Below are positions 34,800 through 47,405 of a DNA stretch of 64,000 nt, in pieces (the stretch's first letter is position 1; each line of letters opens with the position of its first letter). The position numbers and the translations under genes are program-made. This DNA comes from Cristatella mucedo. Its lineage: Eukaryota > Bryozoa > Phylactolaemata > Cristatellidae. The notes under the pieces were generated by a model. That model made no database searches. It was not told the DNA's origin and saw nothing but the letters and a program-made list of their open reading frames with translations. Location of the stretch: the NCBI GenBank assembly GCA_009760855.2, contig WPIO01000009.1, positions 3,281,001-3,345,000 on the forward strand, written 5' to 3'.

Positions 34800-36179
34800 G
34801 TTTTTTTATTCTTACAGCTTAGGTTCTGGCAAATAAATGGAATTCAGTAAGTTGATGAAGTAAATTCGAGATATGGGTTCTATCGGAATATGAGCATGAC
34901 TAAACAGCATATCAGATGCCTCAAGCTGTCAAGAAAGAGGCAGCATGACTAATGAAATAGAAAGATACTGAAAAACTTTCATAAGTCGAATTATTAAGCC
35001 GAGAATGATGTATGATGCATACTACTGTGATACGATTTGATGCTGTCGGCCATCGTTTACTCCTTACTGTTTTCGGCATTGTCAAATCTACTGACCAAAT
35101 GCGAGTTTTGACAGTTGTTGCTGGATACACTTTGATTTTCATTGTTTTGCATGATCGTGGTCGAGTTGATATCTCCGAATTATTGTAAGTCGGGGGGGGG
35201 GGCTGACTATATCGAGATGTAGCGGAGCTTAAACAATCATAAAAACTGAAGCCGGTCGACCCGATAAATGATATCTCCCGGCAATTGTTTGTGACCTAGT
35301 TCATTCAGGCTTTTTCCCTGTTTTACTTTTTAAGTAACAGTCCACCATTATGCTCGTTTGCCTTCAATCTTCAAATCATGTTTTTTTTTATTAAGGAGCA
35401 AAAAATCCATTTTTCATTAGTGATCCTGAGTGACGATGTAAGCTTGGAAAGCTATGAGTGCTTGCATGCATATTGCATTTTTTTTTAATGTGTTCAATGT
35501 GTCTTGCCATTTACTTTTTCCATTGAGAGCTTGCCTAAAACATGATGCTCGATCTTGCTGCTATTTGGAATAAGACCCAGGTTTTCTACCCCAAGGTTGT
35601 GATGGTTTTGCCAGGAATAAGTCATTGATAAACTGGTTACGCTTTGGCTGGAACTATATTTTTAGCGCCAGTTTGTGGGGTTTTGACGGTACATATTCTG
35701 ATATAGCCAATCCTATATTGTATATTATTATTATATTATAGTGTATTATTATTGTAATTACAGTGGTTAATATCCTAATCTATATGCCAAGACTTAGGTT
35801 ATGACTTATGTTTCATAGCCAGCTATGGTTTGACCTGGCCCTATGCCTAGCCTCCTACTTAAAAGTCCATAACCTCCGAACCTAGGTATAGGCTCCATGT
35901 AAGGTTTCCTCTCCTCCAACCAATGCAAAACATGAGTTTTCCCAAGGCAATCTTATATGCATATGCACCATATAAATAACCTCTTTATCTGCTTAAAGAC
36001 TTCTAAAACCGACCAATTTGCTCCGACTTAATGCATAACCTTCTCTTGACGAATGTAAGAATAGCTTTTTAACTTATGATTACACGAAAGTTTTGCATAT
36101 TTTTATCATTTAGGAAGCACAACAGAGTCTTATCATGCAAACATACGTACCGTGCATCATTTTCTGCTCTTCTAATTAC

Positions 36180-36275
36180 CACCAGCCATTTGGTCATGCT
36201 TCCTTTATACCATATGTAATACGACTCATAGGAGATTAGGTTATCTGAGAGAGCTACATAAATTTATTTTAGTAT
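36180..36275 (+). repeat. LINE-B tail, degenerate
   Basis: Contains CATTTGGTCATGCTTCCTTT, as in the LINE-B 3' UTR, then a damaged tail. Confidence 0.6.
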
Positions 36276-36599
36276 TATTTCATTATTTCTTTCACCGTGG
36301 GTTGTTCTCCTTCATTATTTGACAGAACTCCGAGAATAGTGGCTAGTGGACCTGGCTCAGAGTGGCTGTGGCTAGACGTCTGGCCATCAGAAGCTGGTCT
36401 CCTCAAGATTGCCCCCCCCTCTGCTGAGCTCATGTGTTTCCATGTTTTCCAGTTGCTATCTACCCGATGTTTTTAGTCTTCTAGTCTCAGTTTAAAACCA
36501 GGCCATTGAATAACTCACTGCTGCTAACGTTTAATAGGTTTAGGCTGGTTTAATGCTTTCTAGGACCAAAGAAAGCAATGTCCAGTTATCCTGGTTACC

Positions 36600-37520
36600 C
36601 TACTCTAGGGCCCAACTAATAATAATAATAGTATTTAACTGGCTCTGCCAGGGTATCTCCTGTTGAATTGGCTCGAAATCTAGGTGTCATGTTCCAAAGT
36701 GACCTCTCGTTAGACGACCACATCGGCTCCTCAATCAAGTCTGCCTACTTTTAGATACATAACCTTGCTAAAATTCGGGCTTGTTTTGATAAGGATACCA
36801 CGTCTAAGTTGGTCCATGCATTTGTGACATCCCGCCTTAACTTCTGTAACTCACTGCTCGCTGGCCTACTTGCATGTACAATCAGGCGCTTACAGCTGGT
36901 GCAAAACTCTGCAGCTAGGCTTGTCTGTCGTAAACGACGTAATTGCCATATCACACCACTTCTCGCCGGTCTGCACTTGCTACTAGTCAAGAAACGGATC
37001 GACTTAAGGTTTTGTCACTCACTTTTAGGTCACTTTATTCTTTAGCTCCAGCCTATCTCTCAGATCTACCCCCACCAGGCCGAGCATCGTACTACCCGCT
37101 TTTTGCAATCTAACAGTTTACCAATACCTCGTGCAAACCTCAAATCCTTTGGAGACTGTGCATTTAGTTCGTATGCTCCCAAAGCCTGGAACTTACTCCC
37201 AACTTGTGTCACTACATCCCCTGACTTGACTTGATTTAAAAAGAACTTAAAAACACACCTATTTAGGACAGCATTTAGTGGGTCCCTGTGATTTGTCTTT
37301 TATCTGCTTAAGCATGCTAACACTGTGCATGGTGTCACTAACCACACTTGCATGCTGACTCTGTGCATGTCACCCTTAACCATGTTATTCATGTTGTTCA
37401 TGAAGCGTGATATTACTCACCCTTCAATTGTGTTTCCCTTGCAGTACATGTAAAGCGCCTAGAAAGAGATTGAGTTCTCCGAGGGTGCTGTACCAAGTGT
37501 ATTGTTATCATTATCGGCAC
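36600..37520 (+). mobile_element. LINE-B 3' half, reference copy
   Basis: Plus-strand ORF2 C-terminus of a second CR1/L2-like LINE: LARNLGVMFQSDLSLDDH, SKLVHAFVTSRLNFCNSLLA, RLQLVQNSAARLVCRKRRN, then SFGDCAFSSYAPKAWN and FKKNLKTHLFRTAFSGS. Interrupted by several stops. The 3' UTR ends GTAAAGCGCCTAGAAAGAG ... GGGTGCTGTACCAAGTGTATTGTTATCATTAT, the LINE-B tail. Confidence 0.85.
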
Positions 37521-37841
37521 TCTAATAGTAGAAAATTGTAAACCGAAAGCTTCATTGCAAACATTATTGGCACTCTAATGGTGCAAAACTCTGCTCTTTC
37601 AGTCCAGCAGAAAGCAGCCTAGATTTTGGAATGCTGGGTAAATAGCCCATAGGCACTCTGTGTGTGTTTGGACCGACCGACCCCACTTAGATTTTACAAA
37701 CGGCGCAGCCAGATTTAGTCCGGTATAGCTTCCATACTGCCCTGTTGCTATGCTGCTCTTGGCTTGGGTTCTTACGGATTGCCTGTGGTTTAAAGACGTT
37801 GTTTGTGGTTTCTGTGTGCATCGTACTACGAGACTTGTGTG

Positions 37842-37992
37842 AATAGGTATTGATGCGTGTCATCTGCGTACAAATGAAAGTCTAGATTGTGCTTGATATT
37901 TTGGTAGCTTATCGATTGCATCCCAGTTAATGAGATGCAGTATATGGCAGCATCTTTCCTGCTGACTGGGCACACAAGGTTAATTTATATTA
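37842..37992 (-). mobile_element. LINE-B reverse-transcriptase fragment beside MITE copy 2
   Basis: About 145 bp matching 58900-59042, ending at the same base next to the MITE (GGTTAATTTATATTA). Confidence 0.75.
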
Positions 37993-38632
37993 CAGTTGTC
38001 CCTCGTTTATTGCTGTTAATCAGTTCCAGACTCTATCAAGATAAGTGAAAATGTTCGAAGTAGGAATATTTATTTAGTAATTGAATATTTTTGGAGCATA
38101 GAAAGCCTGTTCACAACCCTCTAAATATGCTTTTCAACATTATTAGAGCTCCCTTGATATGAAATAACATCCGTTTAGTCACCATTACACTCATATTACC
38201 TAGTATTTTTGACACAATAAGAAAAAATGTGACAGACGTTACAAATATCATATTATTATTATTGTGCACCTAATTACATGCATGCACACAATTCTTACTC
38301 ATAACCACTAGCAACTTGTTCGATGATGAAGCGATGAAAATGAAGAGATTTACTGCACAGAGAAGAAGAGCCAGGTCACTGCTCCTCTGAAGGCGCGTCT
38401 TCAGTAGGAGAGTCTTCAGTTGGTGTAGTATCTTCAGCAAGTGCATCATCTTCTGCTACCCATGTGTACGGTAATTTTAATTGTAATATAGCGTGTATAA
38501 TTGACTCAAACTACCCAGCTGGTCGCTTTATCATTTTCACTATCTCGATTAACTTGTTTATGAATATATTGCAAAAAACCTCGATAAAGTGAAGCCGCAA
38601 AAGTCGAAGGGTGAAGTGGCAAGTGACGACTC
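37993..38632 (+). mobile_element. pogo/Tigger-like MITE, copy 2
   Basis: Starts TA|CAGTTGTCCCTCG and ends GTGACGACT(C). It is co-linear with copy 1: the element's internal TATTTA..AATCGAATATTTT-like, CACCATTACACT and CGATAAAGTGAAGCCGC blocks are all present. The right-hand TA is lost. The left flank, 37848-37992, is shared with copy 3. Confidence 0.82.
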
Positions 38633-38639
38633 CCCTTAA

Positions 38640-38985
38640 AGACCGTTGGCGATAGTAGCTTTAGCTCTGCAGGTCCTAGACTGTGGAACTCGCTTCCACA
38701 GTTCTTATGCCACGACAGCTACTCTCCTGCTGCCGACTATGGCTCATCCTTTTCAGCGGTCCTGAGCTGCTACTTCCATGCTATTCACTACCTCAACTGC
38801 TCTCCCGACTTTGCTATGCTTCCCACTTTCTTTTTGTTACGTGAGATGAAGTCTGTTGGCTACTGAATGCATACCGAAAGCCTCTTAGGCTGTGAGCGCA
38901 CGTTACAAAACTCTCCTGTGTAACACCCACATAGTCTTTATGGCTTTGTGGAGTTACAGACAGAGATGCATTACATTTTATGTAA
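38640..38985 (+). mobile_element. LINE-A 3' fragment
   Basis: Begins AAGACCGTTGGCGATAG, includes GGTCCTAGACTGTGGAACTC, and ends AGATGCATTACATTTTA, the LINE-A 3' terminus. It abuts the right end of MITE copy 2. Confidence 0.82.
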
Positions 38986-40344
38986 ATATAGCTGTCGACT
39001 CGTAGTATCCATCTCAAGGTGTACCACAGTGGGAAATCAACTTGTTATTTAATCGACTTTCTGCTTGTATCGCCAGGTGGGCGTGCAGGGAACCATACTT
39101 CGGCAAAACACATTATGCCGGTATATAATTATAAGAATATTTGCAGAAGCTTTTTACCATGGTGTCTGTAGAAGCAACGATGCCTATGCATCGATGTCTT
39201 TGGAGTTCTTGCTATTCTCAAGAATGCTAGCCAAGAATGTCACCCCTTGGATAGTTAAGGAGTTTTGCATGACTAAATATGATGGAGCTGCTGTCCGAAG
39301 TATGGATGGAAAGAGATGAGGACGGCCAAGTTTTTCTGTGTGTACAAACGCTTCTTTGTCAGGCATGGCTCAGTGTATGGCAGTACACCACCGGTTAGTC
39401 CCTATTTGTGTGGGTGAACTTAACATTAGAACGTGGACTTACTTGTCCAAGCTGCTCGTGCAAGTACCACCGAATGAATCTGGAAAGCTAGTGCATAACA
39501 TGACACCAGATAAATAGAAGCTGACAGCCGGTCAAGTAGTGAGCGAATTGAGGTTTTTTTGAAGCATACTAAATCAGCCCTATCATAAGATAATGAATTA
39601 AACTGTGGCCGTCTGATTGTAATGCCATGATATCCGAGGTACTAGCTACGGCAGGTTTCTTTGCAGGGGAATTATGCCCACTCACCAGGATTATGGAAGA
39701 ACCTGTTGTGTTTGTGAGTTAATGCATTTGCCTTTTTTTTGCCCCTTGGTCTATTCTATTTCTGTTACATTTCTCTACTGTATACTAGTGTAGTGATTAC
39801 AGTGATGGCCGATGTCTGATGACCTCCGCTTTCCAATGGCACCCTATAGCCCCAGGGCTCATAACAGACTGTCATCGGTCTAGTGGCAGACACATTGTCA
39901 CTGCACTACCTGTTGTGGAAGAGCATACACAGCTTTGAGGCCAGTGCAATGCGAACGCAGCAGCCACCGGTGGCTTGCTTGCCTACCGGCAGCAGATTCC
40001 GTGGTCGCTCTGTTGCTAGCCTCTCGCGATATACTGTCAGTGTGTGAGGCTACACGTGCGAGCACAGTGGCGCTAGCAACTTTGATCGCTAAATGTGTAG
40101 TTCCGATGCAGCGTGTCTGCGTCTGTGTGCTCTTTCATTGCCGATTACATGTTATGTTTCACTGCATTTCATAGTGTCTGAGGAGAGAAACAGCAGTTTA
40201 TTAGTGAACAGTCGAGACCGACCGAGAGTTCAGAATGGGCACTTTGACACCGATGCCGCTCTGACTCTCACTACCTGTTCTGGACTACAGGAAGAGCTCT
40301 TTCAGTCTAGCTACTAGGATCGCTAGCTAGGATCAGGCTCTCCT

Positions 40345-40500
40345 AGTTGGTCTTGCCCACTGGTAAGGTGCTAGCTCTTCACGACCCAGGTCGTGGGCTT
40401 GAGTCGTGCACTGGGCGATCCTTTATTGTCCACTGCAAGAGATGGTGATAGCCGTCAAGGCTCTTCTGTGGTCGTATATAAATGAGGCTATTGATTCAGC
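40345..40500 (+). mobile_element. SINE-2 copy
   Basis: Head GTTGGTCTTGCCCACTGGTA, CACGACCCAGGTCGTGGGCT, body GCGATCCTTTATTGTCCACT, tail ATGAGGCTATTGATTCAGCT. Confidence 0.8.
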
Positions 40501-41559
40501 TGATCAGCCCGTTAGGTAACGTGCTCAGCATTCAGCAGAAGAGACAGCATCCACTATGTGTGTCTGGAGATTGATAGCCTGTGAGCTGTCATCTGAACTG
40601 TCAGTGTCTAAGGCTTGTGGTAGTGATGTGATACCATGGGCACACTGCCTGCCGGTATCAGGTTTTATTTGCTGACCCTTTGGCACAGTACTGGACAGGG
40701 CTCAAGCTATGAGCAACGTCAAATTGCCTCGAAGCATGCTATCGTTGGTTGAAAACGTGGCAGCTTCCTACTTGAGATGCTGGGTTTGTCACTCAAATGC
40801 TTCTGCCGAGGCTTGCTTTATAGCTGTATCGCCTTATAAGCCTGTATAATGATTGCGACCAGACAAGTGGCTGCATATCCGAAGAGCTCCTTATTATAAG
40901 GGCAGTGTACGAGCAGACTGCTTCTTACTTTGCTTCTAAAACAGCTTTCATCTATCAAGATAAAAAGCAGACTGTGCCATCTCCACACATTTACTCATGT
41001 CTGCTACACCGTGTCCCCAATGATTTGCTTCGTATATGTTTGGTGAAGAAGGCTGCTTCGGGTTGAAATATGTTTAAGCCACTGGCCGAAAATCATGCAG
41101 AATAATGCGATTTACTTCCGTGAAGGTTGCCTGTTCAACATCGTTGCTACTCTTTTGCCTCTTGTGCTGTTCCCTTTCTCATGTTCGGCATAGACAGTTC
41201 TATTGCATTCAGCCACCACTGCAGAGCCGTTCTTGAACAAAGAGCTAACTGCTGCTCTACAATGCTCGACATTTTGGCCAGCTGCTTGTCGTATTTCGAC
41301 GGTCGTTCTTAGCTTGAACCATAGCAAGTGAAATTGACATCCCATGGGAGGTCGACTGCTAAAAACAATTGGTGCACCGAGCTCATCAGGGCAATTTAGA
41401 TTTACATATCGGTGTTGTTCCGCCTTGTTTGATAGATTTCCAGAAGGTCGTAGATGGTTTCCCATTGGGCTCCGCAAGACCGCCGGGAAGGCGGCACCAA
41501 TCAAGAGGATGTGGACTTCATGCAAAGGAACTGCAGTACTCCTGCTTTTGAAATCTATT

Positions 41560-41960
41560 TGTTTACTTATATCTCGTACGAATCACAAATCCTTTGGAGA
41601 CCGTGCCTTTAGTTTGTATGCTCCCAAAGTCTGAAACTAATTTTCTACTGATGTCCTGACATCCCCCTGACTTGACGACATTTAAAAAGAAGCTAAAACG
41701 CACCTGTTTATCACAGCACGTAGTGGGTCCTTGTGATTCGACCCGGGTGTCCTTATGGGAGCTGACACAGCATGCTGCCACTAATCATATTTACATGCTC
41801 ACCCTGTGCATGTCACCTCTAACCATGTCATGCTTGTTGTCATTGAGCATGCTAACACTAACCATTCGATCATGCTTCCTTTTCAGGGAATGCAGATTGC
41901 CTAGAAATATATGAGTTCTCTTTGGGTGCTTTAACAAATGCATTGTTATTATATTACTGG
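41560..41960 (+). mobile_element. LINE-B 3' fragment
   Basis: SYTNHKSFGDRAFSLYAPKV-like start, FKKKLKRTCLSQH, and a degraded LINE-B tail at 41890-41950. Confidence 0.8.
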
Positions 41961-42107
41961 ACAATCACAACAATGGGATCTTGTCCTATCTATTATTTTT
42001 ATGGTTTAATATTCATTATGGAACTGGCATTAAATGGTGAAAATTTCTCATTAAAGTTAAAAATCAAACATGGTGATGGGCTAATCTGTGCTGCTTTGTC
42101 ATTGCAA

Positions 42108-42410
42108 TATAATAATAATAATAATGCGTTTGATAAAGCACCCTCAAAGAACTCAATCTCTTTTTAGGTGCTTTAAATTTGCTGCAAAGGAAACATGATT
42201 GAACCAGGAGTGCTGTCAGATTTACTTTAGCATGCTGATGTGAGCAGGATATTTGTTTGATTTTACATGTTCAATGCCATGCATGTCACTAACCCCATGG
42301 GTATTGATTATCTTGCAGCCAGTTGTAAAGCGTGTGGATTGCTAGTAAGATTTCTATGGGTGCTATGCAAACAAGCTATTATTAAAACATTATTATTATT
42401 ATTCTTGTAC
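42108..42410. repeat. Head-to-head pair of LINE-B tails
   Basis: A minus-strand tail, 42108-42190, and a plus-strand tail, 42315-42405, both ending in AAT/ATT repeats, bracket about 120 bp that includes CATGCATGTCACTAACC, part of the LINE-B 3' UTR. Confidence 0.7.
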
Positions 42411-42759
42411 AGCCCTGCTTGACCTGTCAATTCTCAAGATAGTCGAGCGCACATATGGCTCGTAGTGTTGATGTATTGCTAAATAAACCTCGTACATATC
42501 TTTGATTGGATACTTCGCTATAGCAGCTGGTGAAGAGCTAGCGCTTGAGGAGGCCACGTGCAGCCACATGCCTACCCGTGATTGAGCCAAGATGGAGACA
42601 GAGTCTTGAGCTTGCTTAGGACGTCAGTTGTGGGAGGGCCGATGGGGCCGTGAAAGCCATCGGGCAGGCTTCATCGGAGTCGTTTCCTAGAGGGCAGGAC
42701 GCGCCTGCTCTCTTCGTTACAACCATGCACGCAGGTGTTTATGCGCACACGTGTGAATT

Positions 42760-43165
42760 ATGATAGTAATAATACACTTGATAAAGTGCCCTTAGAGAAC
42801 TCAATCTCTTTCTAGTCGCTTATACCCTATGCTCACCTATACAGGGTATATTCGGATGCTATGTGCTTGGTCTGTCTGAAACGATTCTTGCGATCCCAAC
42901 AATTCCAATGCATTACAGCATTTAGCGGATCCCTTTGATTGTCCTTTGTGTGCTCATGCAAGCTGTTACTGTGCATGATGCCATGAATCACGCTTGCATG
43001 CTGACCCTGTGCATGTCACCCTTAACCATATTATTCTTGTTGTTTATTGAACGTCCTACTACTAACCATTCAATCATATTTTCTTTGCAGCAATTGTAAA
43101 GCACCTAGAAAGAGATTGAGTTCTCTGAGGGCGCTTTATCAAGAGTGTTAATAGTATTGTTATAA
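42760..43165. repeat. Second pair of LINE-B 3' ends
   Basis: A minus-strand tail at 42765-42830 and a plus-strand 3' UTR with tail at 42910-43165 (CTAGAAAGAGATTGAGTTCT, then GGGCGCTTTATC). Confidence 0.75.
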
Positions 43166-43317
43166 TAATGAAGCTGAGCTGTCTTGCGAAATCTGGTCAT
43201 AATCCGTACTTCCAAAATGCCACCAGAAGTTGTATGCAAATAATGCACGGTGTCAAAATAATTAGCTTGCTAGTTGTGTCAAATGTATGCAACGAGGGAT
43301 CTTGTTTTCTGCTCGAT

Positions 43318-43492
43318 GAGGCATGTGGTAAAACAGTTGCTTTTCACGACCTGTCGTGGTCGTGGGTTCGAGATCGTGGTTTCGAATGCTGCCGTGGGCG
43401 GTCATTTATTGCAGCTGCAAGTGGTAGTGATAGCCGTAAAAAGTTCTTTTGTCGTTTTACAAAAGTGATTGTTGTACCAGCTAGTATTTTTT
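43318..43492 (+). mobile_element. SINE-2 copy
   Basis: GTTGCTTTTCACGACC start, a partly duplicated 'GTCGTGG...GTTCGA' segment, body and tail ending AGCTAGTATTTTT. Confidence 0.78.
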
Positions 43493-44610
43493 TCAGTAAT
43501 GCATTGCTTCAAGGTAGTGACCATTGAAGCAAAACCCGGGCACTGTAGGTCTTTGGGTGCTAGTACCTTGGGAGGTAATTCCTCTTGCAGCATTCTAATG
43601 CCACGGCTGCTGGTGCCCATTTGCTCACCAGCATAAGCAAGTTGACCACACACCTTCTGCTGCCTTCCCTGCCGACAGCTGCTGGCACCCTTGAATAAAA
43701 AATACCCTGTAAATATAAATTAAATATAATTTAAATTTAAGCAATTCAGCCGACCATGTTTTCTGATACTGCGGATATTGAGGAACATGGTATCACAGAA
43801 AGGAGGAAGCATCTACTTGTGTCGACATAATGGGAAGATTGAGACAATGAAGTGGTAACCTGGAGAAACATTTTCACACAATCATTGTACGTCTCGGTGA
43901 AGGCCAATAGCTACAGCCGGCCTATACCCACTAATGCATTTCATCAATGGATCACAATTATATTATAAAAATCATTGACTGATAAGTGTCCGGCTCTTCT
44001 CATTGGTCGATAAGACAGTGATAGTACCTTACATGATGCTTAATCGTGATTTATGGGGTGCAAGAGCAAACTTGGCTGAAAGACGCATGTTGCTAGGTTA
44101 AATGCCAACCAACAAAGTGTAAGATGCTTTTACGATTCAGGACTGGGGCAGGCTGGGCACGGAGGTCCCCAAAAGCGCACTGTCACAAACACGAACCACT
44201 GCCAGAAGAGGTGCTCGAAACCTTGTTGCATCGTTGCAGATTTTAGTTGACCAGGGTTTTTGGTCCGAGCAGCATCTTTTGTCGGTAATGATGCAGTGCC
44301 AGTACACCTTCGTTAAATGACGAGCTAGTGAGCTGACCGCCATTTTCTTACGCTTTGTGCTCAAATGGGCAATTGCAAAACCATGCTGTATGCATTTGGT
44401 ACGGACGGCTACAGCGTTGGCTGAGCACTCGTCGGCTCCTGTTCTTAGCCTTAGATTGCTGTAGATACGCTGTGTAGGGCATAGCTCCTTTCAGATCTTT
44501 TCAGATGCCGTCAACGTTCTCTTACTGCAGCTACTGACTTTGGTCTGCAGCCAATGTCATGGGCATAGCTCACACTAGATGTCCCTGTTTTTTCTGCCCT
44601 ACCGCTGTAG

Positions 44611-44787
44611 ATCCAGGCTTTCGACAGCAGCTTTAGCAGCTTGACTGCTGGATGCAAAGGTGGCAGCAGCAGCAGCAGCAGTGGCTCTGCCAACCACAGC
44701 CTGGAGGCAGGCCTTCTTGCTTGCATCACGTTGCTTGCACACGTGGTCGCGTGCTTGACTGAGACCAAGTTGCTCGAGGTCCTCGAG
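44611..44787 (+). CDS. WDR81: WDR81 exon 12 with serine run
   Basis: 59 codons, phase 0 to phase 0; strong acceptor TTTTTTCTGCCCTACCGCTG+TAG, donor CTCGAG|GTATGT. The first 35 residues are Ser/Gly-rich, with a short AGC trinucleotide run near 44665-44685 coding for Ser. SLEAGLLACITL and LTETKLLEVLE match the family 'RKEAGLLAAVTL ... LSDTTLMDIL' block. The exon is isolated by 21 kb upstream and 4.9 kb downstream and is identified by similarity and by exact phase fit to exons 11 and 13. Confidence 0.85.
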
Positions 44788-45891
44788 GTATGTGATTTGC
44801 TCTTTCTTATCCAGTGCTGGTCTCAGATGGGTGTTAGCTATGCCGACGACCGAAGCATTCTGCTGCAGCCGTGAATGAAACCCAGCAGTTTGCCACAATG
44901 AAATCCTTATAGTAATAATGATAGTTTTTAAACATTCGCAAAGTGCTCTAATAGAGCTAAATCTCGGCCTTGTCATTCCTAGATTCTTGCATTCTTAAAA
45001 GTTGCACGAAGCTTGCATTCTTTCAGGTAGTTTCAAAATATGCTAATAGTTTGCACTTCGTCTTTATTCTCTTAATTTTGACAGGTCTCTTGATATTTAG
45101 ATAGGAACAGGTTGGTAACTATAGCAATGAGCATTGTTGTTAGCAATAAAATCACTAATTTTTCGTTACACATTGTAGCTACACCCTGCCTATAATGATT
45201 TTCTCTACCAATAACCAATGAAATCGTATGCAATTTTACAAAGTTAAAGATCAAAAGGCTTTGCAAACGAGAAAATATCAATGCAGACGAATATATAATG
45301 CTCAACCAGAGTTAATTAACCATTTAAAAAATTCATAATAAAAATAGATTAGGAAATGAAGCTCTTTTGCCCCGAAAACGGACATAAAAACAGAAGTCAT
45401 ATATCATTGAGGAAATTGTGAATAGTTTGAGCAATGATCACCATAAACTATGGCAAGAATGTGTGGGGAACAAGTGGCATGTGGATCTACATCCTGGCTA
45501 GGTCATGAGGTTGATATCCTCCCGGGATGACCACTGTAAGCAGGTTCGAACATATCACTTCGTAAGTGCACTAGTTAGCTTGGAAACTCCTCTGAGACTG
45601 TAGTAGAAGTTCATCTATTTGCTCGCAGTTATCATTTTTGTGATATCCCTTCGAAGCAACCAGGGCTGCTTGTTTTTTTGATCCACCACTTCTTATCGTC
45701 TTCCCTACTTTCCTTGGGTTATAGAAACTACAACTATTTTGTGCAGGCGAAGCTTCAAAATAGAAATATGGTCGTGTTTCTAACACAGCACGGTACAGTA
45801 GGAGGGTCTAGAGGCAAGCTGGACATGCTGCAAGCATTGCTCCGTGACAGTATGCTACTATGCTAGCCTTTTCTGATCGTGTAACTGGATA

Positions 45892-46065
45892 AACAAATAC
45901 TAGCTGATTTAACAGCCTCTTCTGTATAGCGACAGAAGAGCCTTTACGGCTATCACCTTCACTTGCAGCTGCAATAAAGGATCGCCCACGGCAGGCTTCG
46001 AACCCATGGCCTCGGGATCGAGGTCGTGGAAAGCAACCGGCTTACCTAGTGTGCCATCAGAGCTC
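45892..46065 (-). mobile_element. SINE-2 copy
   Basis: Same architecture as 20733-20922, with the head ending at about 46065 and the tail AACAGCCTCTTCTGTATAGC near 45910. Confidence 0.82.
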
Positions 46066-46199
46066 ACTGAACTATGCAAGCTAAAAGTTTGCCTGCTGTG
46101 TTTAACTTGGTTATTGTAATGTAAGTGGGTGTTACGAAGGAGAATTTTCTGTAGCACACTCATGGCCTAAGTGGCTTTAGTTGTGCATGTAGCAGCTAA

Positions 46200-46475
46200 C
46201 TTATTTCATCTTATGCAGTAAAGGAAAGGGGGAAGCATCGTTGAGTCAGGAAGGCAGTAGAGGAAATGGGTAGGATTGATGTCGCAGCTCACGGATGGCT
46301 GGGATCAATATTCCACTGTCGGCAGCAGCAGAATAGATGTCCCTTCAGAAGAATTGTGGAATTGAAGCCCACAGTCTAGGCCCTGCAAAACAAGATCTCT
46401 AACCACCAACGGTCTTAAGGCGTAGAAATAGAGCTGTCAATTTATTGTCTGGTTGCTCTTTCCTCTGCAGCCAAG
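46200..46475 (-). mobile_element. LINE-A 3' fragment, degenerate
   Basis: Minus-strand match from the GAAGCATCGTTGAGTCAG block to the AATTTATTGTC block of the LINE-A 3' part. Confidence 0.7.
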
Positions 46476-47075
46476 CTTAATCTCTTCATTTTACACTGCG
46501 AGTTCTTCTTGGCTGGTTTTCGATCAAGTCCTGCCATTTTGCCTCTCCTTCCCATCTCAGTTTGCGCTAGCCATCATTAAGTCTTGGTCCTTATGCAATT
46601 ATATCGTAGCCAGTGTGTTCTGGTGAGTAATGTCGAACAAAAATAATGTTCGATGATATTCTGTCTTTGCACAAAGCTGTCTTTGTTTTTGCAGTTAATG
46701 CTCCTTCAGAGTCAAATCCATTAAAAGTGGAGCCCAAGTTGCCTTTCAATATGTAATATATCTCTGGTCGGTATCCCCTCACGTTCCGAAAAGTGTAGGA
46801 AGAGAAGTGAGGTCATAGGAATACTCTCTCTGACAGTCAAGAACTCGTGTGAATTCGCATAGAGTATTACTTGTAGCACTTTGCTATACGAAGGAAGCTG
46901 CTGCCTGGTATATACATTCTGGGTCCAACCGAGCAGACAAACTTGCGTTTTGAATGCGTTTTGCCACGATATCTTTGAAGTCCAGCCTATTGAAAAGCTG
47001 AGCACACACAGTGGTGATGTAAATACTCTTGGCCCTACTTCTTTCTGAAACTCGTATTTCTTTTGCTCGTCTGCG

Positions 47076-47077
<2 letters not shown>

Positions 47078-47112
<35 letters not shown>

Positions 47113-47122
47113 CCTCTCTTCT
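47078..47122. repeat. (CT)n microsatellite
   Basis: TC repeat, then CTCCCTCCCTC, in intron 12. Confidence 0.93.
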
Positions 47123-47247
47123 CTTCCTTCTTATGTCTCTCATGCATGTGCATGTGTAAGTACACATGTTTGATTAAAGACATTTCTGCATCTGTATGCA
47201 CTTTCGGGACTAGGCACACTCATCATGGCCAAGCTGTATGTAAAAGA

Positions 47248-47405
47248 AGGTTAGCTTATTTAAAATCCTCATTTATACAGCAGCAGAAGAGCCTTAACGG
47301 CTATCAACACCGATTGCTGTAGGCGATAAAGGATTGCCAAGTGCAGGAGTCGAACCCACGACCCTAGTCTGAAGATTGAGCACCTTATCTACAGTTATAC
47401 ATCGA
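47248..47405 (-). mobile_element. SINE-2 copy
   Basis: Body and tail preserved (AGAAGAGCCTTAACGGCTAT); box B region GGAGTCGAACCCACGACC on the plus strand. Confidence 0.77.

Larger units (their letters stand above)
23374..44610 (+). other. WDR81: WDR81 intron 11 (21.2 kb) with tRNA-Cys array
   Basis: Largest intron. Besides the tRNA genes and annotated repeats, stretches without any recognised feature are 23374-23925, 25595-26785, 35400-36175, 38990-40340, 40505-41555 and 43495-44610. Two longer open frames, 33977-34396 (+) and 41525-41112 (-), have no family match and are probably chance. Confidence 0.75.

Noticed and set aside
41112..41525. 137-codon minus-strand frame in intron 11
   Set aside because: No recognisable family, no splice or start context, flanked by repeats; open on both strands, as expected by chance in a GC-richer patch.
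44599..44976. 125-codon minus-strand frame with an alanine run
   Set aside because: It is the shadow of WDR81 exon 12; the alanines come from the AGC repeat read backwards.
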